64,000 bases of DNA from Leptodactylus fallax (lineage: Eukaryota > Chordata > Amphibia > Anura > Leptodactylidae), in the NCBI GenBank assembly GCA_947044405.1, contig CAMRHE010000054.1, forward strand, positions 5,967,501-6,031,500, read 5' to 3'. The notes under the pieces are model-generated. The model saw only the letters and a list, made by a program, of their open reading frames with translations. It was not told the origin of the DNA and searched no databases. The first letter of the stretch is position 1; each line of letters begins with the position of its first letter. Position numbers and translations under genes: made by a program. This document shows positions 34,801 through 45,842 of this stretch, piece by piece.

Positions 34801-35862
34801 ATTGTACTTTTATGCATATACAAATCAGCCTGTAGTGTAGTGGGTGCCTTATTTACCAGATTTACCTACAGACAACTGTGATGAAGCAAGAAGTTGAGAA
34901 TGTCAGTTATGGCTAATGGAGAGACTTTTGGACTTTCTGAAAATTAAAAAAAGACGATTTCGACTATACGACTAGACGACTATATTCTAATCAAATGTTT
35001 CCGTTTGTGCTATCATTTCACTACATATTATAATTTTGTGATCATCATGGTCTGTGGGAGAGATGGGCAAATCGGTTTGTAATGAGACAGGTTTGTCCCG
35101 AATATTCCAAATGTCGATTTGTCCCGAATATTCCAAATGACGATTTGCTTAGGACAAACAAAAATGGCCATCGCCATGGGCTTGACCAGGAAATAAAGAG
35201 CAGACAATGTCATGTGTGCAGTGACTCATACATCACGTGATAGCAACATCTGACAGCCTCTCAATAGACAGTGGTAGGTGGACCTTACAGTGCTGATGTC
35301 GTATGGACTATATAAGGTTGTACACTCATGATCAGCCTTTAGTTGCTGTAAATGGTGGACATGAAAACACATATGTGTTCTATCTCACTGCATCTCATAG
35401 CTATTAGCTAGGCTACAGGCTGCCCAAGCCAGAAAATTGAATAATAGTTATAGCAGTACTTTGAGAATCAAGCAGTAATTATACACAGGCACATTAGTAG
35501 TACTAGAATAAACTTGAATAGACAGACATAGATAGGACAGGTTGAGGGAGTGAGTTTCCTGCTTGGCTGGAATATATGCTGCTACAGACAGTTAACCCTT
35601 CCATTGCCTATATTGTCTGACGGTACTGGATGGCAATAGAGCAATTTTATCTCTATACACATTCTTTAAACATACTTTTGTACTGAAGACAATCCTGTTA
35701 GTGAAAAATGTTATGTTAAGGACTTTTTGGGCAAGAGTTAACATTTTTTTCAATTAAATATATACTGATTTTAACAGCAAAGTTAAAGAGGGTGGCAATA
35801 TTGTTGTAGAGGGGGCTGTAGGATTGTTGTACTTCCTGAGAATGTTGTTGAAGTTTTTGATT
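34801..35862. other. No gene; contains a small tandem repeat
   Basis: At 35094-35155 the words TTTGTCCCGAATATTCCAAA and TGWCGATTTG occur twice in tandem. Nothing else recognised. Confidence 0.5.
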
Positions 35863-36066
35863 ACCGTATTTTTTGGACTATAAGACGCATTGGACCATAA
35901 GATGCATCTAGGTTTTAGAGGAGGAAAACAGGAAAAAAAAATTTATAGGGGGGAATCTGCTGCAGACACTGTTATGGCGGAGATCTGCTGCTGAAGGGCC
36001 ACAGGTTGTGCACCACTCTTGTATGGCGAAAGCAGTTTTGCACAATCTGCGTGGCTCTGCAGCTGT

Positions 36067-36135
36067 TGCCAAACTACAGCTCCCATCATCCCAACTTGTC
36101 CAAGCATGATGGCAGTTGTAGTTTTGTAACAGGTG
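36067..36135. repeat. Palindrome of the ACTACAGCTCCCATCATCC type
   Basis: AAACTACAGCTCCCATCAT pairs with ATGATGGCAGTTGTAGTTTT around a short loop, a hairpin repeat common in amphibian and other vertebrate DNA. Confidence 0.75.
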
Positions 36136-36257
36136 CAGGACCATGCGGTCCTGCCTTAGAATTTGCCTATGTTAAATGTGGGACACACCAGTCATGTGAT
36201 TGAGGCACAAACGGACGGCACAGGCTTCCTTCTCCTAATGTGCCTGTACCACTTGGC

Positions 36258-36552
36258 CCCCACACAGTACAATATGCTATCCACAGTGGTCACCACACAG
36301 TACAATATGCTCCCCTCAGTGGCCTTCACACAGTATAATATACTCCCCACAGCAGCCCCCACACAGTACAGTTTGCTCCCCACAGTGCCAGCACAGTACA
36401 ATATGCTCCCAACAGTGGCCCTCACACAGTACAATATGCTCTCCACAGTGGCCTCCACATAGTACAATATTCTCCACAAAGTTGTCCCCAAATAGTACAA
36501 TATGCTCCTCACAGTGGTCCCCACACAGTATAATATGCTCCACAGTGGCCCA
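36258..36552. repeat. 31-bp tandem array, about ten units
   Basis: Units read CACACAGTACAATATGCTCC, CCACAGTGGCCC with variation. Same family as the arrays at 25290 and, reversed, 54428 and 31388. Confidence 0.88.
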
Positions 36553-36564
36553 GTGCTATTATTA

Positions 36565-36955
36565 TACACTGGGTCTCCTCAGACCCTAGTATATAATAAT
36601 TGGAGTCCCAAGGGAAGTGATTTAAAATAACAAACACTTATACTCACCTTTACTGGGTATCCTCGCTTGTCCAGCATCTTCTTTGATCCTCTTCTGCCTG
36701 TGACTGAGGTCACACAGTCATGCATTTGTCCTCAGTGGTCACATGGGGTGCGTTGATGTCATTATGCTGGCATGCCCCACGTGGCTGCTGGGGCCCAATC
36801 ACAGGCCCCAGCAGTGACCCCTGGGGCACGTGACCTCAATCACAGAAGAGAAAAACCCCGACCAGAATGCTGGGGATTGTTGGAAGCCCAGGAGAGGTGA
36901 GTATATGTATTTGTTATTTTTACTCACCTCCCCTGGGCAGACTATGTGTATAGCG
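36565..36955. repeat. Inverted module with splice-donor-like arms
   Basis: Arms around TATACTCACCT (minus-strand AGGTGAGTATA, about 36639-36649) and AGGTGAGTATATG (36895-36907) face each other across about 245 bp containing GCCCCAGCAGTGACCCCTGG. Outer arms carry TATAATAATTGGAGTCCCAA and ACTCACCTCCCCTGGGC. Confidence 0.75.
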
Positions 36956-37129
36956 ATCGGGGAATCAGGCTATCATGGTGCTGCTATCTCCAGTTGGCCG
37001 TGGGCCCCGTACCACTCTGGGTGACCCTGCTCCACCGTCGCCGCCCCCCACCCACTACATTTGGACTATAAGATCCAACCTCATTTTCCTCCCACATTTG
37101 GGGAAAAAAATCACATAATTTACTACAGG

Positions 37130-39560
37130 GCCTTTCTGGGCTGTCAAGCATGTCTCCTTCACATTCTTCACTAACACAGATGCATGGAAGTAATGTGGCA
37201 CCTGCTGAGCAGTCTATTTCTCTTAGAGCAGTCTTAATCTTTTTTATGAGCTGGATAAGAACATTCAGCACTGCATGCAAGCAGAGGAGGAAGACATGAT
37301 GAATGTTGGTCGTGGTGGAGGTAGTAGTGGCAGGGGGTGTAGTACTACTACTACTGGTATGCATTCTGATAGGGGAGCTAGGGGGATATCTGATGTGGAA
37401 ATTCTGAGGGTGTGCGTGGCCATGATGATGTATTACAAAAAAACAGGGAAGATGATAATGATGACATTGCCAATGATGATTCTCTTGCGGATAGGACCTG
37501 GTAACTTTGTCAGGGTGACAAGGTGAAATAGACTTGACTGTGGCACTGGCAAGGGAAGTGAGAAAGGCTGTTCTGCTACTCCTCCCCATGATATTCCTGG
37601 TAGGCAGGCCAAATCTACACATAACACGGTCGTTGTTATCATCATTATCACCCACTGTTTTTCCAACTGCTTTTCCTACTCTTGCTCTTCCACATCAACA
37701 TCTGTCATCCATAAGGGAATAAGGAGACAGCAATAACCACCCAGTCATATCGGTAGTTGTGCAACTTAACTCGCACCTGGACAAGCTGCTGGCAGTGCAG
37801 TCACTGCTGTACCACTTAGTGGATTCCACTGTGTTTCGACAACTGACGGCATGTGCTCAACCGCGATGGAGGATACCTAGTCGGCATTATTTCTCTAGGA
37901 AATCTGCCCCTGCTTTATATTGCCATGTGTCAGACAATGTGGGAATTTCCTTGGATATGTCAGTCTGGGGAAAGGTCTATGTGGATCAGCAATTCTGGAC
38001 AAGAACAATAGCATTCATGGCCTACTAGGTCAATGTTTTGAGCAGCAGTGGCCACAACCCAAAAACGCAGAAAAGCCAGGTGCTAGTTCCACCCTGATTG
38101 TGCAGGCCCAGTTCCAAAATCATGAAGAGCCCATCCACCTACTCTGGACCATTTCTTGATGGATGGCTCTTTGCTAACTTCAACTGGAAAGCGTTACCAA
38201 TGACAACGGCATCAAAATACAGTAGTTGCTGTGCTGTATAGCACATGTCATTAATCTGATGGTTCACTGATTTATTAATCTGTATAGTTGCTTAAAAGAG
38301 GTGGTCCTCATGGCTAGAAAAAATATCTGCATATTTCAACTATTCTTACGTCACAAAAGACACCCTGCTCAATTTGCAGTGCCAAACGGTCTGCTTTGCA
38401 CAGCCTCATCTGCGACGTTCCAACTCAGTGTGTGAGCAGCAGAAGGCTGTGAATGATTGTTGCATGCAGCTAATCACAGGAGCAATATGTTACTTTGAGA
38501 TATGTCATTGGAGGTTCATGAGAGAAGTGTTCTGGCTTCTCAAGCTCTTTGAAGAAGCCACCAAATTTGTCAACAGGGACGACTGCAACATCAGCGATGT
38601 ATCCCTCTATTGTATATCTCACATGAAACCTTTACACTCATGCAACGTCATTGCCTTGTGTTGATGGAGGAAGATGATGATTCAGGTCAGGGTTATTATG
38701 GTAGAGTCACTAAGACTCCTAGATTAGAAGAGGAGGAAGACTCTCCCTTGGATGCTGAGGGAGCCCTTTATATGTCACAGGCACAGCCAAGGTAGGAGGC
38801 TGACCCTTATCTGTTTCAAGAAGATGATGATGACGACAAATATGCAGGGCAAGAACACCAACCATGGCAGGCCCCTGGGTCCATGCATACACTGGCAAGC
38901 ATAGCAGGCTGTATGCTCCACTGCATACACAGCAACAAGCGTATTATTAGCATCAAGCAGAGGGATGAGTACTGGATGGCAATGCTCTTAGACCCTCACT
39001 ATAGACAAAATGGGGGAAGTCTTACTTGCTTCCCAAAGGGAAGAAACATTTGAGTATTATCAGGATAAACTGTATACCAAGATTGCTGCAGCGTTTAAGG
39101 AGAGCACTGCAACTGGCAGTAGCACACGCAACAGGTGGCCTCTGCCCACTCCCAGTCCACCTCACTCAACCAGTGCTCCATTTCGTCTGCCAGGGCCACA
39201 AGTGTCAGGAGAAGTAAAAGTAGCAGCAACCAGTACCAGTACAGTATCTGGAAGATAATGAACCAAACATTTTTCATCTCGCCAACTGGAGCCACAGGCA
39301 ACTGACACCCACCGGCTGCACCAGCAGATACAGTCATACCTAGAGTGCACCTGTACTCCAGCAGATAACTCTGACCCCATGGAATTGTGGACCAAAAGGT
39401 TATAGAAGAGGAAGGAGCTGGCCCAGTTGGCCATGGGAGTTTTATCTTGTCCAGCCTAAAGTGTTATGGCCAAATGGATGTTCAGTGATATTGACTTCAG
39501 GGAGACAGAACAAAACTTTTAGATCCAGCTGGTACCTGTATCATAGGATGAACTTTCATC
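37130..39560 (+). pseudogene. Decayed hAT-family transposase (ZBED-like)
   Basis: Pieces of a hAT transposase are spread over three frames. In order: HLVDSTVFRQLTACAQPRWR then IPSRHYFSRKSAPALYCHVS (about 37800-37950), a transposase N-terminal block; VNVLSSSGHNPKTQ (about 38030) after a stop; AHVINLM (about 38245), matching the family's CxAHxxNL region; LLKLFEEATKFVNRDD (about 38540), a typical block after the insertion domain; EDSPLDAEGAL and YYQDKLYTKIAAAFKES; and LAQLAMGVLSCPA, followed by a degraded version of the conserved C-terminal dimerisation region (about 39415-39510). Many stops and frameshifts rule out function. The RNase-H-like catalytic residues cannot all be located. Terminal repeats were not found. 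It is the only hAT-coding relic among many non-autonomous hAT elements here; whether it belonged to any of those families is unknown. Confidence 0.78.
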
Positions 39561-39569
39561 TAGTTTAAT

Positions 39570-40011
39570 AAATAATAAATACCCCCATTGCTATTATATG
39601 AATGCATGATGAAACAAGAATGGAAATGCTCTGAGATACTCTTTGAGGCAAAACAATTTGTTGGATTTTCTGAGTACTGTGCAACTATCTACTGTGGGTA
39701 CTTCAATAACACTAGTTTTTAACTCAAATAAAGCACATGCTGCACTTTTTTTCCATCTAAAACAACAGAAAGGACCGACAGAAGGGACCTTCCATTGTAT
39801 ACCTTCCATTTTTATATTAACATTGCAGTCAATCTGACAATTTTAATGTCCGTTGTTCTGATGCTCTGAATGGTAGCGTGTACCTAAACATACATTAGTA
39901 ACTCATAGCATTTCTTCAAATCGGTGAACTATATATTTCTACATGCATTGCAAAGAGTGACATAAATAATGTAAGTCAGAAAAAGCCCTTAAATGTAAAG
40001 CTCTTCAATGT
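39570..40011. other. No gene or recognised repeat
   Basis: AT-rich spacer between the hAT relic and the Tc1-like remnant. Confidence 0.45.
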
Positions 40012-40850
40012 ACAGTTGAAAACAGAAGTTTACATACAGTACACATTATAAAAAGACACATATGCATGTTTTTCTCACTATCTGACATGAAATCAGAATA
40101 AACTTTTCCCGTTTTAGGTCAATTAGGATGACCATAATTATTTATATTTGCCAAATGCCAGAATAATGAGAGAGAGAATTTTGTGAAGGCATTTTTATTA
40201 CTTTCTGCAAAGTCAAAAGTTTACATACATTTCATTAGTATTTGGTACCATTGCCCTTAAACTGTATGACTTGGGTCAAACGTTTTGGATATCCTTCCAC
40301 AAGCTTCTCAAAATAGTTGGTATGGAATTTGGGTCCATTCATCCTGACAGAACTGGTGTAACTGAGCCATGTTTGTAGTCCGCCTTGCTCGCACCTGCCT
40401 TTTCAGCTTTGCCCGTACATTTTCAATGGGATTGTGATCAGGGCTTTGTGATGGGCACTCTAAACATTGACTTTGTTATCCTTAAGCCACTTTGTAACCA
40501 TTTTGGCAGTATGCTTCGGGTCATTGTCCATTTGAAAGACCCATTTGCGCCCAAGCTTTAACTTTCTGGCTGATGTCTTGAGATGTTACTTCAGTATTGC
40601 CACTTAATGTTCTTTCCTCATGATGCCATCTATTTTGTGAAGTGCACCAGTCCTTACTGCAGCAAAACAACCCCACAATATGATGCTGCCAACCCGTGTT
40701 TCACAGTTGGGATGGTGTTCTCAGGCTTGGCCATAATGACCATTGTTACGTTTGGAGGAAAAAGGGAGAAGCTTTCAAGCCAGAGAACACCATCCCAACT
40801 GTGAAACACAGGGGTGGCAGCATCATGTTGTGGGGTTGTTTTGTCCTTTG
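40012..40850 (-). mobile_element. Sleeping Beauty-type Tc1 remnant with inverted duplication
   Basis: The terminus CAGTTGAAAACAGAAGTTTA, then CATACAG, matches the inverted-repeat type of Sleeping Beauty-like Tc1 elements of fishes and frogs; an inner AAAAGTTTACATACATTTC repeat at about 40207 fits their IR/DR layout. Transposase sequence lies on the minus strand from about 40735 down to 40270: the GGDN-type WGC/GVVL region, [11 protein letters not shown] (about 40530) and NPIENV (about 40425). At 40737-40850 the same coding region restarts on the plus strand (ENTIPTVKH then SIMLWGCF). All frames are broken. The other terminus is missing. Confidence 0.88.
40658..40850. repeat. Head-to-head palindrome within transposase sequence
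   Basis: AGAACACCATCCCAACTGTG on the plus strand at about 40782 is the mirror of CACAGTTGGGATGGTGTTCT at about 40704, and homology extends about 65-70 bp in each arm around a centre near 40755. The arms differ at only a few bases. Confidence 0.88.
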
Positions 40851-41033
40851 TCGGTGGTTGGGAGACAGGGCAGATACTGCTCCACTTATTTCATTGGCAG
40901 TGCCAGTGATAGCTGATCATAGAATTGGGGATAACTTGTTGAGATGGATATACCCCTTTAAGGACCGGGAATACACAATATTTGTGTCATTATTGAACTT
41001 AGCATTCTCATTTTTATGTATAATGCAAAGCAA

Positions 41034-41463
41034 ACTTGAAGGACTTGTCCAGTTCATAATTTTTTTGTTTAATACTGTTGTTACTTGTGATTTAAACATA
41101 ACAAACAAGTATTCCCCTGTCCCTTGGCCTCCATTTCCAGCAGTGGTAGCTCCATTGGTTTGTATGCAGGTCTCATTTGTGTGAGGGGACCGCTGCAGAC
41201 AATCACAGGCTTCAGCAGTTACCTCTTCACAGCAGCCTAGTGCCATTTGTGAAGAAGTCACCTCTGGGGCTTGTGATTGGCTGCAGTGGTCCCCTAGCAC
41301 AAATGGTCATACATCACTGGTGACGTCCACTAGGAGACTTGCATACAGACCAATGGAGGGAAAAGAAGGCAAGGGGAGAGGTGAGTACTCATTTAATATG
41401 TTTATGTCCCCGGTAACAATGCTATTAAATGATAAAAATATGAACCGAACAATTTCTTTAAAG
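41034..41463. mobile_element. T2-type MITE
   Basis: The left end TTGAAGGACTTGTCCAGTTC and the right end GAACCGAACAATTTCTTTAA are inverted repeats; the right TTAA is kept. AGGTGAGTACTC at 41379 repeats the arm motif of the other MITEs. Confidence 0.68.
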
Positions 41464-42540
41464 AAACTACACAGGTGTGAAACATCTACTCATGCTCAGC
41501 TGTACAGTAATGTATAGTGTGGCAGATAAACTAATACTGTCTAGGTTTTAGACAGTGCAAACTTAGACTAGACAGTCTTAAACTGTGTCAGAGTTTTGCA
41601 AAGTCTCTAATGTTATTAAACTGTCTAATGTAACTTTACACAATTACACAATTAGTTGGTTTAATTTCTAACAAAAAATGTGCAACAAGTTTGGTGCATT
41701 TTGGTGCATTTTTTGGACATGATGTTGCATATTGAACTCCACCCCCTTTTGACAATCCCCATCCACTTGTGGGACAAGGCACAGAAAGTGATAGGAAGTG
41801 TCTAAACATTTCGAAAATGAAGTGTAAAGCATGTACACCAAGTTTTTGAAGAAATTACATCAGAATTCTGACACAGTTTCATTAGTATATCTGTCACTGT
41901 ATATTTTAGTAATAGGAATTGTTTTGGATAAAGTTGGTAAGGGTCAATAAGGGTGAGCATGCACCCTTATGCTGTTTTATAACATACAGCTAATTTTTTT
42001 CTACATCCCCTAACTTGTGCATCCATATAAATATATAATGACATAAAAAGCTCCATTATTCTTCCACCAAAAATGTATTCAATTTAACCCTTTTATCTAC
42101 CGCTATGGGGCAAGTGTGCCTAGATCTATTGGGTTCCCTCTGTCACATTAATATAATTCCCACCTTGCACACTTACCACCTTTTTCAATATTTAATATGT
42201 TGTTCCTATTTGGTTCCCATTATATTTTCTCCATAGTGCCCAAAGGGATGCCTCTGTTGTTGTTTTCTAATATTTAATGCAAGTTTCTTCACTGTACTTT
42301 GCAGCTGTTTTTGTGTCTGATATTACTACTACTAATAATAATAGAAATAATAAATTATCAAAAATAGTAAAACAAATACAGTAAAAATAAATTATCATCT
42401 ATAATTTTAGTCCTGAAAGGTTTCCCTTTACATCTAAATAAATAATCCATGTAACTATGAACATTTATTTAGCCTTGCTTAAAAATGTTAGCTTTAGAAG
42501 TATCTGGAGCTACTTCTAATAGAACCCTTGTCTACATAAG
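41464..42540. other. No gene or recognised repeat
   Basis: Around 41520-41630 variants of TAGACAGT and TGTCTAATG recur in both orientations; otherwise unremarkable. Confidence 0.45.
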
Positions 42541-42543
42541 GAT

Positions 42544-42840
42544 TCATTGATTATGGTGTTAAACTGTTTTCCCTTAGTCCTAACAGCAGCACAATATGGG
42601 GTATTCCTGCCCCTGTGTGCTGGTAGGACAGGCAGAACTTTTAATTAACATAAAATATGCATAACTACGCTACCCTATAAGAGGGCAAAGAGACCTCCCC
42701 CCCCTTATGTAAGTTATAAAGTAAAAAGTTTAGGGAGGGAAACTTGTGCTGCTGTTAGGACTGAGGGAAAACAGATTAACATCATAATCAATGACTCCCT
42801 TACGTCCAACAGCAGCACAATATGGGGATATAGCAAGTAA
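42544..42840. repeat. DIRS right terminal repeat and internal complementary region
   Basis: 42544-42594 and 42744-42794 are inverted copies over 51 bp with three differences (core TCCTAACAGCAGCACAA). Immediately inside, CTTACGTCCAACAGCAGCAC (from about 42799) is a diverged direct copy, taken to be the complement of the missing left end. Confidence 0.85.
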
Positions 42841-42845
42841 TTCCC

Positions 42846-43766
42846 TTAGGGAGGGTTTCCCTGGTCTACAACACCTAGGACTGACTGAGCAAAGGCAGTC
42901 GCCACAGAACTCTGAATATCTAGTCGATAATGTTTTACAAAGGTTAGGTGAGACGACCAAGAAGCAGCTGCACAGATCTGATCCAGCGGTAAGGTCCGAT
43001 TCTCAGCCCAAGAGGTTGATACAGCCCTGGTTGAATGGGCTGAATAAAATTCGGGTGGAGCTAACCCCTGAGCAAAAAAAGAGACTTTGATTGCCTCCTT
43101 GATCCACCTAGACAAGGTAGGCTTGGAAGCCCTGAGACCTTTGTCTCTACCATACATGTTGACAAGGAGATTCTCGGATCTCCTGAAGGATCGTGTACAT
43201 AAGAGGTAAATCTGGAGATGTCTCACAACATCTAGTGTGTGAAGTTTTTCCTCCTCTTCAGAGGAAGGGGCTGGAAAAAACACGCGTAGAGATTAATTGG
43301 TTAATATTGGCGCGGGAAGGCACCTTAGGGTTAAACCCAGGAAGAAACCTAAGTTGGACCCTATCTGAAAAAATGATATATAAGGTTCCTTGGAAGAAAA
43401 AGCCTGGAGCTCACTCACCCTTTTGGCTGAAGTGATGGCTAATAAAAAGGTGGTTTTAAAGGCAAGAAATTTAAGATCTACATCCTCCAAGGGCTCAAAA
43501 GGAGGACCACAAAGACCTGAAAGAACAGTTGAGAGATCCCACTGGGGAACCGGGGCTGAGACCACCGGTCTAAGTCTGGTAGCACCCTTAAGGAATCCAA
43601 CAATAAGGGAATCTTGGGACAAACGTCTGCCTAAACAGGCGGATAAGGCTGAAACCTGTACCCTCAGATTAGCAGGAGAAAGGCCTGTATCCAAGCCGCT
43701 TTGAAGAAAATCCAGAATTTCTGCCGTAGTAGGGTTTGAATTATCAGCTTCTCTTCTGGAGCACAA
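42846..43766 (-). pseudogene. DIRS tyrosine recombinase, one in-frame stop
   Basis: A single reading frame runs from 43766 to 42846, interrupted only by TAA at 43293-43295. The fold of a phage-integrase-type recombinase is recognisable: an N-terminal core-binding part (SNPTTAEILDFLQSGLDTGL), then the catalytic Arg in TSAKRVSELQ (Arg codon 43419-43421), HxxR in AHSTRAVSTSWAE (43026-43037), WSSH, and the Tyr nucleophile in FVKHYRLD (codon 42927-42929). All residues expected for strand exchange are present. The stop falls between the Arg block and SSEEEEKLHTLDVV. No Dam-type methyltransferase, seen in some DIRS elements, was noted. Confidence 0.87.
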
Positions 43767-43799
43767 CTGCTTGAAGATGTTACTTATCCTATGTTAGCT

Positions 43800-44760
43800 T
43801 TTCTTGGTAGACTCTGCTCTGGCACCGGAACGAGTCTTCAAGACGGCTTCTGACAGTCCATTAAATCTCCGTAGGGACTGGTCAACCTCCAGGCTGTCAG
43901 GTTGAATCTCCTCAGATCCTGGTGCTTCTGAGTTCCTTGGGAAACCAGGTTCTGGGTGGGGGGAAGCCTCCAATATGTCCCTCGACTCATGTACATGAGC
44001 TGGGCAAACCAAGTCCTTTTTGGCCAGAATGGTATGATGGCTATCACAGAGACTTGGTCCTGTCTGACTTTCATCAATACCTTTGGTATCATGGAAAGTG
44101 GAGGGAAAATGTATGCTAGCCTGAACCTCCAAGGGATGGACAGGGCATCCACTGCCAAGGGATAGTCCTCCTGATACAGTGAGCAAAATGTCTCTACCTT
44201 GGCATTGAGACTGGTTGCCATGAGGTCTACTTCTGGGAGACCCCACTTCAGGGTAATCTGATGGAATACATCTGGATTGAGAGACCATTCTCCTGATATG
44301 ACAAGACCCCGACTCAACTGATCCGCTACTATGTTCAGGGAACCTTTGATGTGAACTGCGGATAAGTGAGACAGATTTTTTTCTGCTCAGGTAAAAATCA
44401 GATCTGTCTCTCTGAGGAGAGACAATGATCTGGTGCCTCCCTGTCTGTTCAGGTACATTACGGTTGTCATGCTGTCTGACCGAACCGTGACCGCTCTTTC
44501 TCCGAGGAGAGGAGAAAAATGAAGTAGTGCAAGGTACACGGCTCTGAGCTCCTTCCAATTGGAAGATGTCTTTTCTTCTAGACTGCTCCAGATTCCTTGT
44601 ATGGTCTTCTCGTACAGGTGGGCTCCCCATCCTGAGAGGGATGCATCGGTAGTCAACAGGGTCCAACAAGGTTGGACCGTGGACATTCCGTCTTTCAGGT
44701 GTATCCACCATCTGAGGGAAAGACGGTACTGGGAGATAGCTTGATCTTCTTGTTGAGACC
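43800..44760 (-). pseudogene. DIRS RNase H-like region
   Basis: A frame running from about 44745 to 43838 encodes WTLLTTDASLSGWGAHL (an RNase H Asp block), SSNWKELRAVYLALLHFSPL (Glu block), VTVRSDSMTTVMYLNRQGGT (Asp block) and ESLLRETDLIF, then after a TGA at 44387 VHIKGSLNIVADQLSR and LNPDVFHQITLKWGLPEVD. The stop replaces a conserved Trp codon before AEKN. A frameshift near 44,745 separates it from the RT frame. In DIRS elements RNase H removes RNA from the RNA-DNA hybrid after reverse transcription. Confidence 0.85.
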
Positions 44761-45780
44761 GAGAGGAGTATGGTTCAAGGCTTTTAGTACTTCCATCTGG
44801 AGAGGATGCAAATGCCATAAAGCCCAAGGGACTGCAATGGCTGAGGATGGCATCAGGCCTAGGACTCTCATGGATGTTCTGATGGATACCAGACATGTCT
44901 TGAAGAGAAACTGGACCACTTTGATCAATCTTTCCTTCCTTGCAGGTGTTAAGGAAATCTCCATGCGGTCTGAGTCCAACAGATACCCCAGGAACTTCCT
45001 GTGGGTAGAGGGAACTACTTCTGACTTCTCCCAAATTATTAGCCAACCCAAGCTCTGGAGAAGGGACACGGCTATCAGTAACTGCTAGAGCAGAAGAGAT
45101 TCTGAATGGGCTTTTATTAGCCAGTCGTCCAGGTATGGCACTACAAAAAGGCCCTGAAGCCAGAGAGAGGCGGCTATAGGAGCTACAACTTTGGTGAAGG
45201 TATGAGGAGCTGAAGTGATGCCAAAGGGCAGGGCTGCGAACTGAAGATGCTTCTTGTGGCCGGAAACTGAAACGGCGATTCTGAGAAACCTTCTGTGTGG
45301 AGAATATAATGGGACATGCAGATAGGCATCCTTTAGATCTAAGGTGACGAAAACTTCGCCCTGTTGAAGAAAAGATATAATGGACTTTACGGTCTCCATA
45401 CGAAATGTTTTTTCTTTATGAAGCGATTCAGATATCTTAAGTCTATAATCATTCTCCACCAGAAAAACTGGGGAGTAGACACCAAATCCTTCCTCCAAGG
45501 GGGGAACCTCTTCCAAGGCCCCCTTGCGGATGTAATCATGAATGGAGCACTCCAATATATACTGCTGAGCCGCAGGAAGGGAGCGAGTTAAGATGAATTG
45601 ATCTTGAGGCAGATGAAGAAACTCGATCGCATGACCTCGCTGAACAACCTGCAAGATCCAAGGGTCTTGAATTTTTTCTTGCCAGACGGTGTAGAATTGA
45701 GAAAGTCGACCTCCAACAGGGGTCTCAGCCACAGGAAGAAGGCAGCTGATGTCAAAAGCTAGGTTTCTTTTTGTCCTCAT
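44695..45780 (-). pseudogene. DIRS reverse transcriptase, one stop and one frameshift
   Basis: The ATG at 45780 opens the frame. Motifs in order: LSQFYTVWQEKIQDPWIL, IRKGALEEVPPLEEGFGVYS, FRMETVKSIISFLQQGEVFV, LDLKDAYLHVPL (catalytic Asp), FAALPFGITSAPHTFTKV, and PYLDDWLIKA with the YLDD box at 45124-45135. TAG at 45085-45087 breaks the frame after SESLLL; it then continues LGWLIIWEKSEVVPSTHRKF and LGYLLDSDRMEISLTPARKE to about 44,700. The order and spacing are those of DIRS1-group reverse transcriptases. Confidence 0.9.
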
Positions 45781-45842
45781 CCTTGGAAAACCTTCGTCCC
45801 AATCCCCTAGGCTGATACCTAGGACATCTCTGAAACTGTGGT

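Larger units (their letters stand above)
35863..37125. mobile_element. Composite repeat with GGACTATAAGACGCA-type ends
   Basis: The left edge CCGTATTTTTTGGACTATAA, then GACGCATTGGACC, is a widespread vertebrate DNA-repeat terminus; the right edge near 37064 repeats GGACTATAAGATCC followed by CATTTTCCTCCCACATTTGG. Inside are a 60-bp palindrome (36067-36135), a 31-bp array (36258-36552) and an inverted splice-donor module (36565-36955). Exact ends and class are uncertain. Confidence 0.5.

Noticed and set aside
36163..36569. Open frames on both strands with repeated YNMLPT or SILYCVG
   Set aside because: By-product of the 31-bp array.
36984..37655. 223-codon open frame rich in His, Ser and Thr, minus strand
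   Set aside because: Low-complexity antisense of decayed hAT sequence and an adjoining repeat; no conserved motif.
43794..44711. 305-codon minus-strand open frame in the DIRS element
   Set aside because: It is an alternative frame over the RNase H region; the conserved residues are in the neighbouring frame. Overlapping ORFs do occur in DIRS, but this one shows no recognised block.
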